Assembly (NCBI GenBank): GCA_903900025.1
Contig: CAIULN010000067.1
Coordinates: 1-63,491 of the forward strand
Direction: 5' to 3'
DNA length: 63,491 nucleotides
From: an uncultured Methanomicrobiales archaeon
GTDB taxonomy: Archaea > Halobacteriota > Methanomicrobia > Methanomicrobiales > Methanospirillaceae
The translations under genes were made by a program, and so were the position numbers. The stretch's first letter is position 1. The number at the start of each line of letters is the position of its first letter. The notes under the pieces are model-generated. The model searched no databases, was not told the DNA's origin, and saw nothing but the letters and a program-made list of their open reading frames with translations. Positions 17,470 through 24,395 of this stretch are shown here, piece after piece.

Positions 17470-18240
17470 ATGGAAGGTGCAGTCAGGGTTTTTGCCGGCG
17501 AATTCAACCGCTCGACATTAACCGTTCAAAAGCCTGGATCGGGAGGACCCCCCTTTGTGGTAACTCCCGGTGGTTTATGGTGCCATCTCATGTACCTGAA
17601 CGGAGCCCTGACAGAGGTATCGGAGAATGGCGACATGCTCCGCTGCCGAATTTCCGATCCAACCGGTGTTTTTGAGGTTGTCATTTCCGGTGTGCGAACG
17701 GAACTATTCAATATGGCAAGAAAGATACCCGTACCGTCATTTGTCGCGATTGTCGGAATGGCGCAGATGTACCAGAAGAGAGATGTGTATTTTTTATCTG
17801 TACGCCCGGAATCGATACAGATCGTTGACCGTACCGCGCGCGATACCTGGGTAGTACGGACAGCGGATATGACACTGGACCGTCTGGAACGACTGGCTAC
17901 CGCCATGCGCAGGCAAACCCTCGACCCACAGAGTCTCGCCGTGATAGAACATTACCGGACGACGATGGAAAAGGTGCAGGAGCTGATCCTCATGGTCGAG
18001 TCGGCACTTTCCAGTGTCCCAATGTCTGTTGCACCAGCGCAGACATCGCAAAATCCCGGCGAACTCATCCTTACGATCATAAAGGAACATCAGGGACCAC
18101 GGGGCATCGCAGTCGAGGAAGTGGTTGCATTTGCCGGCCTGCAGGGTGTTCCGGCGGATACGGCAACTGAGGTAATCAGGGACCTTATCCGCCAGGATGA
18201 GTGTTACCAGCCCCAGAAAGGCATTATCAAGCTGCTATGA
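17470..18240 (+). CDS. RPA-associated OB-fold protein (COG3390 type)
   Basis: 256 residues. The N-terminal 120 residues form an OB-fold (EFNRSTLTVQK..., MLRCRISDPTGVFEVVISG, FVAIVGMAQMYQKRDVYFLSV). A helical middle and a C-terminal winged helix (LILTIIKEHQGPRGIAVEEV to QPQKGIIKLL) follow, as in the euryarchaeal RPA-associated protein. That family is encoded beside RPA in haloarchaea and is thought to be an accessory subunit of the single-strand DNA binding complex. No RPA gene is adjacent here. The stop codon overlaps the start of the phosphoesterase (ATGA). Confidence 0.8.
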   Translation: MEGAVRVFAGEFNRSTLTVQKPGSGGPPFVVTPGGLWCHLMYLNGALTEVSENGDMLRCRISDPTGVFEVVISGVRTELFNMARKIPVPSFVAIVGMAQMYQKRDVYFLSVRPESIQIVDRTARDTWVVRTADMTLDRLERLATAMRRQTLDPQSLAVIEHYRTTMEKVQELILMVESALSSVPMSVAPAQTSQNPGELILTIIKEHQGPRGIAVEEVVAFAGLQGVPADTATEVIRDLIRQDECYQPQKGIIKLL

Positions 18241-18992
18241 ATCTCCAGTTTATCAGTGATGGTCCTGCGCTCATCGTGCAGAACCGCACGCGGGTGCTTG
18301 TCGTTGCTGACCTTCATTTTGGTATCGAGTCTGACCTTGCGTACCACGGGTGGCATTTTTCAAGCAGGAGCGATGAACGACTCAGGCGGGTGTGCGCATG
18401 TATAGATGCCACATCTCCGGATCTCCTCCTCCTTCTTGGCGATGTGAAGCACAGTATCCCGAAAACAACACGGCAGGAATTTCGTGAGATGCCAGATATC
18501 CTTTCAGCCTTTCGCGATCTTGTCCCGGTCAGGGTGATGCCCGGTAACCATGACATTGGGATCAGGCGGTTCCTGCAGGAGGGAGAACTCCTGCCAAAGG
18601 ATGGAGCTGTAATTGACGGTGTCGCGTATATCCATGGTCACACCACCCCCGCTCCAGCCCTGCTCGGACACCTGATCATTGCCGGGCATCACCATCCCAT
18701 GGTCTCGCTGCATGATGAGGTGGGGTGCTCCCTGCGTGCCCCGGCATACCTTGCTGCTGAACTCGATCCTGCAAAGTTTCGTCATGCAGAAAAAAAAGGG
18801 ACACGGAAGAAGACCCGTGTGCTCTTTATGCCGGCGTTTAATGAGTATGCCGGCTTTGATATTCTGCAGATAACAAGACACCCGTTCTCCCCGCTCTCTC
18901 GATCGATCCGCACTGAACGGGCGGAGGTCTTCCTGACTGATGGTACCTACGTCGGCCCGGTTTCTGCACTGGAGGACAATGTCGCTGCTTGA
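18237..18992 (+). CDS. RPA-associated metallophosphoesterase (COG1407 type)
   Basis: 251 residues from the ATG at 18237, which overlaps the preceding stop. Calcineurin-like phosphoesterase motifs are present in order: VVADLHFG (D-x-H), LLLLGDVKHS (GD), VMPGNHD (GNHD), IIAGHHHP (GHxH). These bind two metal ions. Haloarchaeal homologues are encoded with RPA and COG3390 proteins, which fits its coupling here. A nuclease or phosphatase acting on DNA intermediates is a reasonable inference, the substrate being unproven. It overlaps the lhr start by 14 bases. Confidence 0.87.
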   Translation: MNLQFISDGPALIVQNRTRVLVVADLHFGIESDLAYHGWHFSSRSDERLRRVCACIDATSPDLLLLLGDVKHSIPKTTRQEFREMPDILSAFRDLVPVRVMPGNHDIGIRRFLQEGELLPKDGAVIDGVAYIHGHTTPAPALLGHLIIAGHHHPMVSLHDEVGCSLRAPAYLAAELDPAKFRHAEKKGTRKKTRVLFMPAFNEYAGFDILQITRHPFSPLSRSIRTERAEVFLTDGTYVGPVSALEDNVAA

Positions 18993-21675
18993 CCGGCTCG
19001 ATGGACGGGTGAGATCCTGTATTAAAAAGCGGGGTTTTTCCGGATTGTCCGATCCGCAGATGCAGGCGATCCCGCTGATTCTGGACAAAAAGAGCATTGT
19101 ACTCATCGCACCAACAGGTACCGGTAAGACTGAAAGCGCGATGATTCCGGTCTTCAACGCGTTGCTGACTTCTCGATCAGACGGTGGCATCAGGGCACTT
19201 TACATCACCCCCCTGCGCTCGCTCAACCGTGATATCCTTTACCGGATGGAATGGTGGTGTAATGAACTTTCCCTCTCCATTGGTGTCCGGCACGGTGATA
19301 CACCGGCATCGGAACGGCGCAGGCAGGCACTCTCCCCGCCAGAACTCCTCATCACGACGCCAGAGACCCTGCAGGCACTGTTCATGGGCAGGCGCCTGCG
19401 CCGCCACCTTGCCGGGATTCGGTATGTCATCGTTGATGAAATTCACGAACTTGCCGGCAGCAAGAGGGGAGCCCAGCTGGCCGTCGCACTCGAGCGTCTC
19501 TATGTCTATGCAGGAGACTTCCAGCGCGTCGGGCTCTCCGCAACGGTCGGAAACCCCGATGAAATCGGCAGGTTCCTGTGCGGCGCACGCCCCTTCTCGG
19601 TCGTGCAGGTTCCGGTTGCCAAGCAGCTGGATCTTACGGTGAAGTTTGCCGGGGAAACATTCAAACAACAGGTTGAAGTGCTCTCTTCCATGCTCGGGGG
19701 TGAGGGATCGACGCTTGTCTTTGTGAATACGCGGGTTACAGCCGAGGCGTTGGGACACGAGCTCTTCGGACGCGGCGATGTGGAGGTGCACCACGGATCA
19801 CTTTCAAAGGATGTGCGGATCGATGCCGAGGAGCGGTTTAAGCGGGGGGAGATCAAGACCCTGATCTGTACCTCATCGATGGAACTCGGGATCGATATCG
19901 GCAGGGTGGATCATGTGATCCAGTTCGGTTCTCCGCGGGAGGTTGCCCGCCTGATCCAGCGCGTCGGCAGGGCGGGGCACCAGCTCCACAAGGTCTCGCA
20001 CGGCACGATTCTTGCCACCGGGTTTTCCGACCTTTTGGAATCTTTGGTCATTGCACGCAGGGCGCGGGCAAACGAGATTGAGAACGTTGTTCCGCATGTG
20101 AACGCTGCTGACGTGCTCGCAAACCAGATTGCCGGCATCTCCGTCGAATATGGCGAGATCGAGCGCGACCGCGTACGCGAGATTATTGAACGATCGCATG
20201 TTTTTTCTGACTGCGGCACCCTGCTCGATGACGTCTGCCGCCAGATGCAGGAGCACCGTCTGATCCATCTGGACGGCAGCCGGATCATCACGACTGCACG
20301 GGCGCGGAAATACCTTGCCGGCAACCTCTCCATGATCCATGACGAGAGGAAAGTACCGGTCTTTGATATGGTCTCACGCCGCACGGTGGGTACGCTCGAT
20401 GAATCATTTGTCGTGGGGTGGGTGCACACCGGGGCGGTCTTTATCACCAAGGGACAGCTCTGGAGGGTGATCGAGATTGCGGATGGCAAGCTCACCGTTG
20501 AACCGGCAAAGAAGGTTCATGGGGAGATTCCTTCATGGGAGGGGGAACAGATCCCGGTTCCGTTCGGCATCGCACGCGAGGTAGGCAGCATCCGCCGGGA
20601 CCGGATGATCAGGGACTATACCCACGAACCCGATGGTATCCGGTATGCGGAGAAGTTCCTTTCAGATATGGATAAAAACCGCTCCCGTGTTCCGACGGAC
20701 CGTCTCATCACGCTCGAGAATACGGACGAGGGGGTAGTCTGTAATATCTGTGCCGGGCACAAGCCAAACGAGGCACTGGGGCGTGTGATCTCCATTCTGA
20801 TCTCGGCAAAGTTCGGCACCACGGTCGGGATCGAACTGGACGCGTACCGGATCCTGTTACGACTTCCACTATCAATCCGGGCGGCGGATGTCCGCGACGC
20901 CATCATTTCCCTTGATCCTGTGCATATGCCGGGCATCATCAGGCTTGCCCTCAAACGGACAGCGCTTTTCAAGTGGAAGCTTGTGCAGGTGGCAAAGAAG
21001 TTTGGGGCTATTGACCAGGATGCGGATTATGAGAAGATCAGTATCCAGCGGCTCCTCGAATTCTTCGACAACACCGTTATCCAGAAGGAGGCGTACCGTG
21101 AACTTTTGTCTGAATACATGGACATCACAACGGCGGCGGCCATTGTCGGGCTGGTACGGCAGGGGGATATTGAAATTGCCCTCGGGCGGCTCAGCATGAT
21201 CGGTGCGGAGGGATTACTCTCTTCCCGTGACCAGATCCCCCCGCCCACTGCAGACCAGGCAGTAATCTCTGCGGTCCGGCGCCGGCTGGAGTCAGACGAT
21301 GTTGTGCTCTGCTGCATGAACTGCCGTGACTGGAAGAGCCGTACGGTGGTCTCACGGGTCCCCGAAACGCCGCAGTGCCCGAAGTGCGGAGCACGCCTGA
21401 TCGCGGCACTTAAGCCATGGGAGGATCCGCTCTATGCGATCGCGAACAAAAAGAAGAAATCTGATGAAGAGCGGGCAACGGAGCTGCGTCTGGTAAAAAA
21501 CGCAAACATTGTGCTCTCAAGCGGGAAAAAGGCGGTGATCGCACTGGCGGCACGCGGAGTCGGCCCGGAAAATGCATCCCGCATCCTCGGGACGCTTGCT
21601 GATGGTGACGCATTTTATCGTGAAATCCTGAAAGCCGAGCGGAATTATATCCAGACACACCGGTTCTGGCAATAA
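18979..21675 (+). CDS. lhr: Lhr-type superfamily 2 DNA helicase
   Basis: 898 residues from the ATG at 18979, preceded by GGAGGACA; the usable ribosome site decides this start over an ATG further upstream. Walker A is APTGTGKTES (about 43-52), motif II is DEIH in VDEIHELAGSKRG, motif VI is QRVGRAGHQLH. The length and the large C-terminal region match the archaeal Lhr core, a 3'-5' helicase of DNA repair. Near the C-terminus a four-cysteine zinc ribbon is present (CCMNC...CPKCG, about 775-800), and the tail is a helix-hairpin-like segment (RGVGPENASRILG). Translationally coupled to the RPA-associated phosphoesterase. Confidence 0.92.
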   Translation: MSLLDRLDGRVRSCIKKRGFSGLSDPQMQAIPLILDKKSIVLIAPTGTGKTESAMIPVFNALLTSRSDGGIRALYITPLRSLNRDILYRMEWWCNELSLSIGVRHGDTPASERRRQALSPPELLITTPETLQALFMGRRLRRHLAGIRYVIVDEIHELAGSKRGAQLAVALERLYVYAGDFQRVGLSATVGNPDEIGRFLCGARPFSVVQVPVAKQLDLTVKFAGETFKQQVEVLSSMLGGEGSTLVFVNTRVTAEALGHELFGRGDVEVHHGSLSKDVRIDAEERFKRGEIKTLICTSSMELGIDIGRVDHVIQFGSPREVARLIQRVGRAGHQLHKVSHGTILATGFSDLLESLVIARRARANEIENVVPHVNAADVLANQIAGISVEYGEIERDRVREIIERSHVFSDCGTLLDDVCRQMQEHRLIHLDGSRIITTARARKYLAGNLSMIHDERKVPVFDMVSRRTVGTLDESFVVGWVHTGAVFITKGQLWRVIEIADGKLTVEPAKKVHGEIPSWEGEQIPVPFGIAREVGSIRRDRMIRDYTHEPDGIRYAEKFLSDMDKNRSRVPTDRLITLENTDEGVVCNICAGHKPNEALGRVISILISAKFGTTVGIELDAYRILLRLPLSIRAADVRDAIISLDPVHMPGIIRLALKRTALFKWKLVQVAKKFGAIDQDADYEKISIQRLLEFFDNTVIQKEAYRELLSEYMDITTAAAIVGLVRQGDIEIALGRLSMIGAEGLLSSRDQIPPPTADQAVISAVRRRLESDDVVLCCMNCRDWKSRTVVSRVPETPQCPKCGARLIAALKPWEDPLYAIANKKKKSDEERATELRLVKNANIVLSSGKKAVIALAARGVGPENASRILGTLADGDAFYREILKAERNYIQTHRFWQ

Positions 21676-21701
21676 AAAAGGTAAAAAAAATAATCCGGAT
21701 A

Positions 21702-22256
21702 CTACATGATGCTCTCGAGCTTCTGCTCGAGGAAGTCTAATCCCTTCTTGATATCTTCAAGGTTTTTTCCGCCGGTAAGGATGATCTTTCCTGAGCTGAA
21801 GAGCAGGGCAACGATCTTGGGATCCTTGATGCGGTACACAAGCCCTGGGAACTGTTCCGGTTCATACTCGATATTTTCGAGGTTTAACGTGATGACGACC
21901 TTGTTGAGGTTGATGTATTTGGCGATGTCATACGAGCAGACAATGTTGGTGATGGCAACTTTCGGTTCTTTGAAGGTTTTCACGCCGGCTTTCTTGAGTG
22001 AATTGATGATGAGTTTAAGCCCGTCATCGAGTGCTTTTTTGTCACGGATACCAGTCAGCACAACCTTTCCGGAGGAAAATATCAGGGAAGCGATCTTGGG
22101 GTTTTCGATCCGGTATACAGCCCCCGGGAACCGTTTGGTGTTGAGCTCACAGCTGGGGATCTTTTTTGAGACCATAGCGAGATCAATGGAATCGGCAATA
22201 ACACCTGATGCGACGATATTCTCAATTTTTAATGATTCGTACCGTTTATCAGCCAT
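21702..22256 (-). CDS. tbp: TATA-box-binding protein
   Basis: 184 residues formed by two direct repeats of about 90 residues. Repeat 1 runs from IENIVASGVI through GAVYRIENPKIASLIFSSGK and repeat 2 from ITNIVCSYDI through GLVYRIKDPKIVALLFSSGK. This is the saddle-shaped general transcription factor that bends promoter DNA and recruits TFB and RNA polymerase. The length is normal and there is no acidic tail. It faces away from the tRNA-Leu gene across a 457-base gap. Whether the genome has other TBP copies cannot be told from here. Confidence 0.97.
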   Translation of the reverse strand: MADKRYESLKIENIVASGVIADSIDLAMVSKKIPSCELNTKRFPGAVYRIENPKIASLIFSSGKVVLTGIRDKKALDDGLKLIINSLKKAGVKTFKEPKVAITNIVCSYDIAKYINLNKVVITLNLENIEYEPEQFPGLVYRIKDPKIVALLFSSGKIILTGGKNLEDIKKGLDFLEQKLESIM

Positions 22257-22300
22257 CCACTATACTATGCTGCTCATCAAATCATAATACTAATGGACAA

Positions 22301-22310
22301 CCTTTATGTC
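22301..22310 (-). promoter_or_regulatory. TATA box of tbp
   Basis: gacataaagg on the minus strand, about 45-55 bases before the tbp ATG, giving a leader of roughly 20 bases if transcription starts 25 bases downstream. Confidence 0.4.
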
Positions 22311-22532
22311 CCATCCTTCGATAACGACGGCATGCATCCTTTAAAAATACAATGTTGTTCGGACAAAATCTCTTTTGATAGTATTACAGTATGTTTCAAA
22401 GAAAGAGCGTGATCGGTGTTGTCGATAGGATCAGTGGCGCGACCGTAAATCCGTTTATTATGTTAAATCCCGGCTATTGGGCAACGGACAATTCTCTCTA
22501 GGAGGTTCAGAACCATGCGAAGAACGTGACCG

Positions 22533-22547
22533 GGTGATATAATCACC
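22533..22547. repeat. Perfect inverted repeat, operator-like
   Basis: ggtgat-ata-atcacc: six-base arms with a three-base centre. Small perfect palindromes of this size suit a dimeric regulator, but no target gene starts close by, so the role is unknown. Confidence 0.3.
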
Positions 22548-22680
22548 AATGGGATTATTGTGTTTCTGCCATCGCTGCAAAAAACAATTTCCGGCAAGAA
22601 CCGGCACAAAGATTGTCATCAGCAGGAGGTCAGGATATATGCAACGGATCATGGCAGATCAACGAACAGTGAATACCTAA

Positions 22681-22690
22681 CTTTATGTAA
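22681..22690 (+). promoter_or_regulatory. TATA box of tRNA-Leu
   Basis: ctttatgtaa centred about 28 bases before the first tRNA base, the standard spacing for archaeal stable RNA promoters. Confidence 0.5.
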
Positions 22691-22713
22691 TTTTAGGACG
22701 CATGGTTACAGGC

Positions 22714-22798
22714 GCGAGGGTTGCCAAGCCAGGTCAAAGGCGCTGGATTCAGGGTCCAGTCGCGCAGGCGTTCGAGGGTTCAAATCCCTTCCCTCGCA
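22714..22798 (+). tRNA. tRNA-Leu (anticodon CAG)
   Basis: Acceptor arms gcgaggg (22714-22720) and ccctcgc (22791-22797) pair fully, with discriminator A at 22798. The anticodon stem ctgga/tccag encloses the loop ttcaggg, giving anticodon CAG at 22750-22752. A long variable arm, as expected for a class II tRNA-Leu, precedes the T arm gaggg-ttcaaat-ccctt. There is no intron and the 3' CCA is not encoded. It reads CUG codons. Confidence 0.95.
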
Positions 22799-22802
22799 TT
22801 TA

Positions 22803-22815
22803 GCAAGTTTTTTTA
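22803..22815 (+). terminator. T-tract after tRNA-Leu
   Basis: A run of seven T, a few bases after the tRNA end, suitable as terminator. Confidence 0.4.
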
Positions 22816-23006
22816 GATCAACTATTTTCTCCAGATAGGTAGATTGTCATGTAGATTGAAATATCCCCTTTTTTAGAAATGTTAAAATTTTTAGGCTTGT
22901 TTTGAGTTTATGATGATGAGCCGCTCCCTTTTCTTTATTCTCCTTAGATTAAGAACCATCTTTTTTAATTGAAAAACCAACTCTTAACTATAGGAGTTAT
23001 GTTTTC

Positions 23007-23813
23007 TTGACAGGCGACCAGAGGAACAATATACGCACCGCCGCGCAATCTCAACCGGTTTTCAGTCGGGGTATTATTGCGGGGATTATCGCAATTGTTG
23101 CAGTACTTGCACTTGTTTTTATTATGTTGCTGACCATGAGCGGATCATCATCGGGTACGAACAATGCTGCACCCGTACAGGTGACCCAGACCACAGTACC
23201 GTTAGCGGCACTGATGAAATCCTCGCGCCCTGCCGTCGATCTCTATGTGATGTCATTCTGCCCGTATGGTGTCCAGGCAGAGACGGCAATGAAACCGGTT
23301 GTAGCGTTGCTGGGGACAAAGGCGGATTTCCGGGTCCATTATATTGCAACTGTGAAGAACGGTACGGTTGAAGGGGTACGATCGCTCCACGGCATTGACG
23401 AAGCAAAGGAAGATCTCCGGCAGCTCTGTGTAATGAAGTACTATCCGGACAAATTCTGGTCTTATATCGAAGGGATTAATGCACAATGCTATCCGGGTTC
23501 CCGGGAACCTGCGGTTCTTGACCGGTGCTGGAGGAACGTCTCTGTCCCGCTTGGGATAGATGCGGAAAAGGTGACTTCCTGCGCGTACAGCAGTGAAGGC
23601 GTAAGCATGATCAAGGATGACGAGCGTATCACCACGGAGAAACAGATTACCGGTTCACCCACCCTGCTCATCAACGGGCAGAGATACGCAGGACAGAGGA
23701 CAGCAGAAGCTTATAAACTGGCGATCTGTAATTCATTCGAGGCCCCACCGGTTGAGTGCAACACCGTTCTGTCCACCCAGCAGGCAGGACAGGCTGCAGG
23801 CGCCTGTGGTTAA
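23007..23813 (+). CDS. Membrane-anchored thioredoxin-fold protein (DsbA/GILT-like)
   Basis: 268 residues. A cytoplasmic tail of about 20 residues, one membrane helix (about 22-45, GIIAGIIAIVAVLALVFIML) and an outside thioredoxin-fold domain whose redox motif is CPYG (85-88, VMSFCPYG). Helical insertion residues carry further cysteines (QLCVMKYY, AQCYPG, DRCWRN, TSCAYS). The cis-Pro motif is TGSPTLLING near 215. It probably forms or rearranges disulfides outside the membrane. Start is TTG at 23007 with AGGAG 10 bases before it; an ATG at 23000 stops after three codons in another frame, so a missing base in the T run is an alternative. Confidence 0.8.
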   Translation: MTGDQRNNIRTAAQSQPVFSRGIIAGIIAIVAVLALVFIMLLTMSGSSSGTNNAAPVQVTQTTVPLAALMKSSRPAVDLYVMSFCPYGVQAETAMKPVVALLGTKADFRVHYIATVKNGTVEGVRSLHGIDEAKEDLRQLCVMKYYPDKFWSYIEGINAQCYPGSREPAVLDRCWRNVSVPLGIDAEKVTSCAYSSEGVSMIKDDERITTEKQITGSPTLLINGQRYAGQRTAEAYKLAICNSFEAPPVECNTVLSTQQAGQAAGACG

Positions 23814-24061
23814 ATGGATTGGTGGGGAAAGAACCTGTGCTCACCATGTGCAGCAGGGGGCATGATGGAACGGTGCCGGAATTATCATTCCGTATTTCAC
23901 CACCTTTTTTCCTGAAACGCACCGGTGTACGGTGAAATTTTAAGGTTCCTGATAGAGAACGTCCGGGACTATACAGGGTCTATCCGGAAATCCGCGGTGT
24001 GATCCCCCTCGCAAATTTTTTTAATATTATTACACCCAACCGCTCACTGTTCCGGATATCC

Positions 24062-24289
24062 TCATCCTTCCGGTCCTGAAGTCACCGGAATTATCATCTG
24101 CACCCTTCCGACACGCCCGTCCGTGAGCCGGACCTTGATCCCGTGGGGATGGAATGCGGTGTTGGTCAGGATCTCCTGCACGGTCCCCCGCACAACCCTT
24201 CCGCTCCGCTGGTCTGCTTTGGTCACGATATCGACCGTTGATCCAGACTGGATTGCAGAAAGTTGGGGGGTGCCTTTTTTTATTGCCAT
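24062..24289 (-). CDS. YwbE family protein
   Basis: 75 residues from the ATG at 24289 (MAIKKGTPQLSAIQSG), chosen for GGAG 5 bases upstream. The pattern GSTVDIVTKADQRSGRVVRGTVQEILTN matches the small beta-rich YwbE/DUF2196 family found in bacteria and archaea. Function unknown; the basic, beta-strand-rich domain resembles small RNA- or ribosome-binding folds, but this is only suggestive. It stands alone, 248 bases from the thioredoxin-fold gene. Confidence 0.75.
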   Translation of the reverse strand: MAIKKGTPQLSAIQSGSTVDIVTKADQRSGRVVRGTVQEILTNTAFHPHGIKVRLTDGRVGRVQMIIPVTSGPEG

Positions 24290-24395
24290 ATGTTCTCCAG
24301 AATTAGGGGGTAGGTATACATCTACTTTGCTCCGGTTATTGGAAAATGCCGCGATCAATTGAAACAAAATCAGGTGATTGTGTACCTTTTGTCGC

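Larger units (their letters stand above)
22257..22713. other. 457-base gap between tbp and tRNA-Leu
   Basis: Holds the tbp promoter (22301-22310), the tRNA promoter (22681-22690), an inverted repeat at 22533-22547 and two tiny open frames on the plus strand (22391-22501, 36 codons; 22549-22680, 43 codons with a CFCHRC cluster). Neither frame has a convincing ribosome site, and an orphan AGGAGG at 22499-22505 leads only to a four-codon frame. I see no recognisable gene. Confidence 0.5.

Noticed and set aside
22391-22501. 36-codon plus-strand frame upstream of tRNA-Leu
   Set aside because: No ribosome site, no similarity; considered with the gap rather than called as gene.
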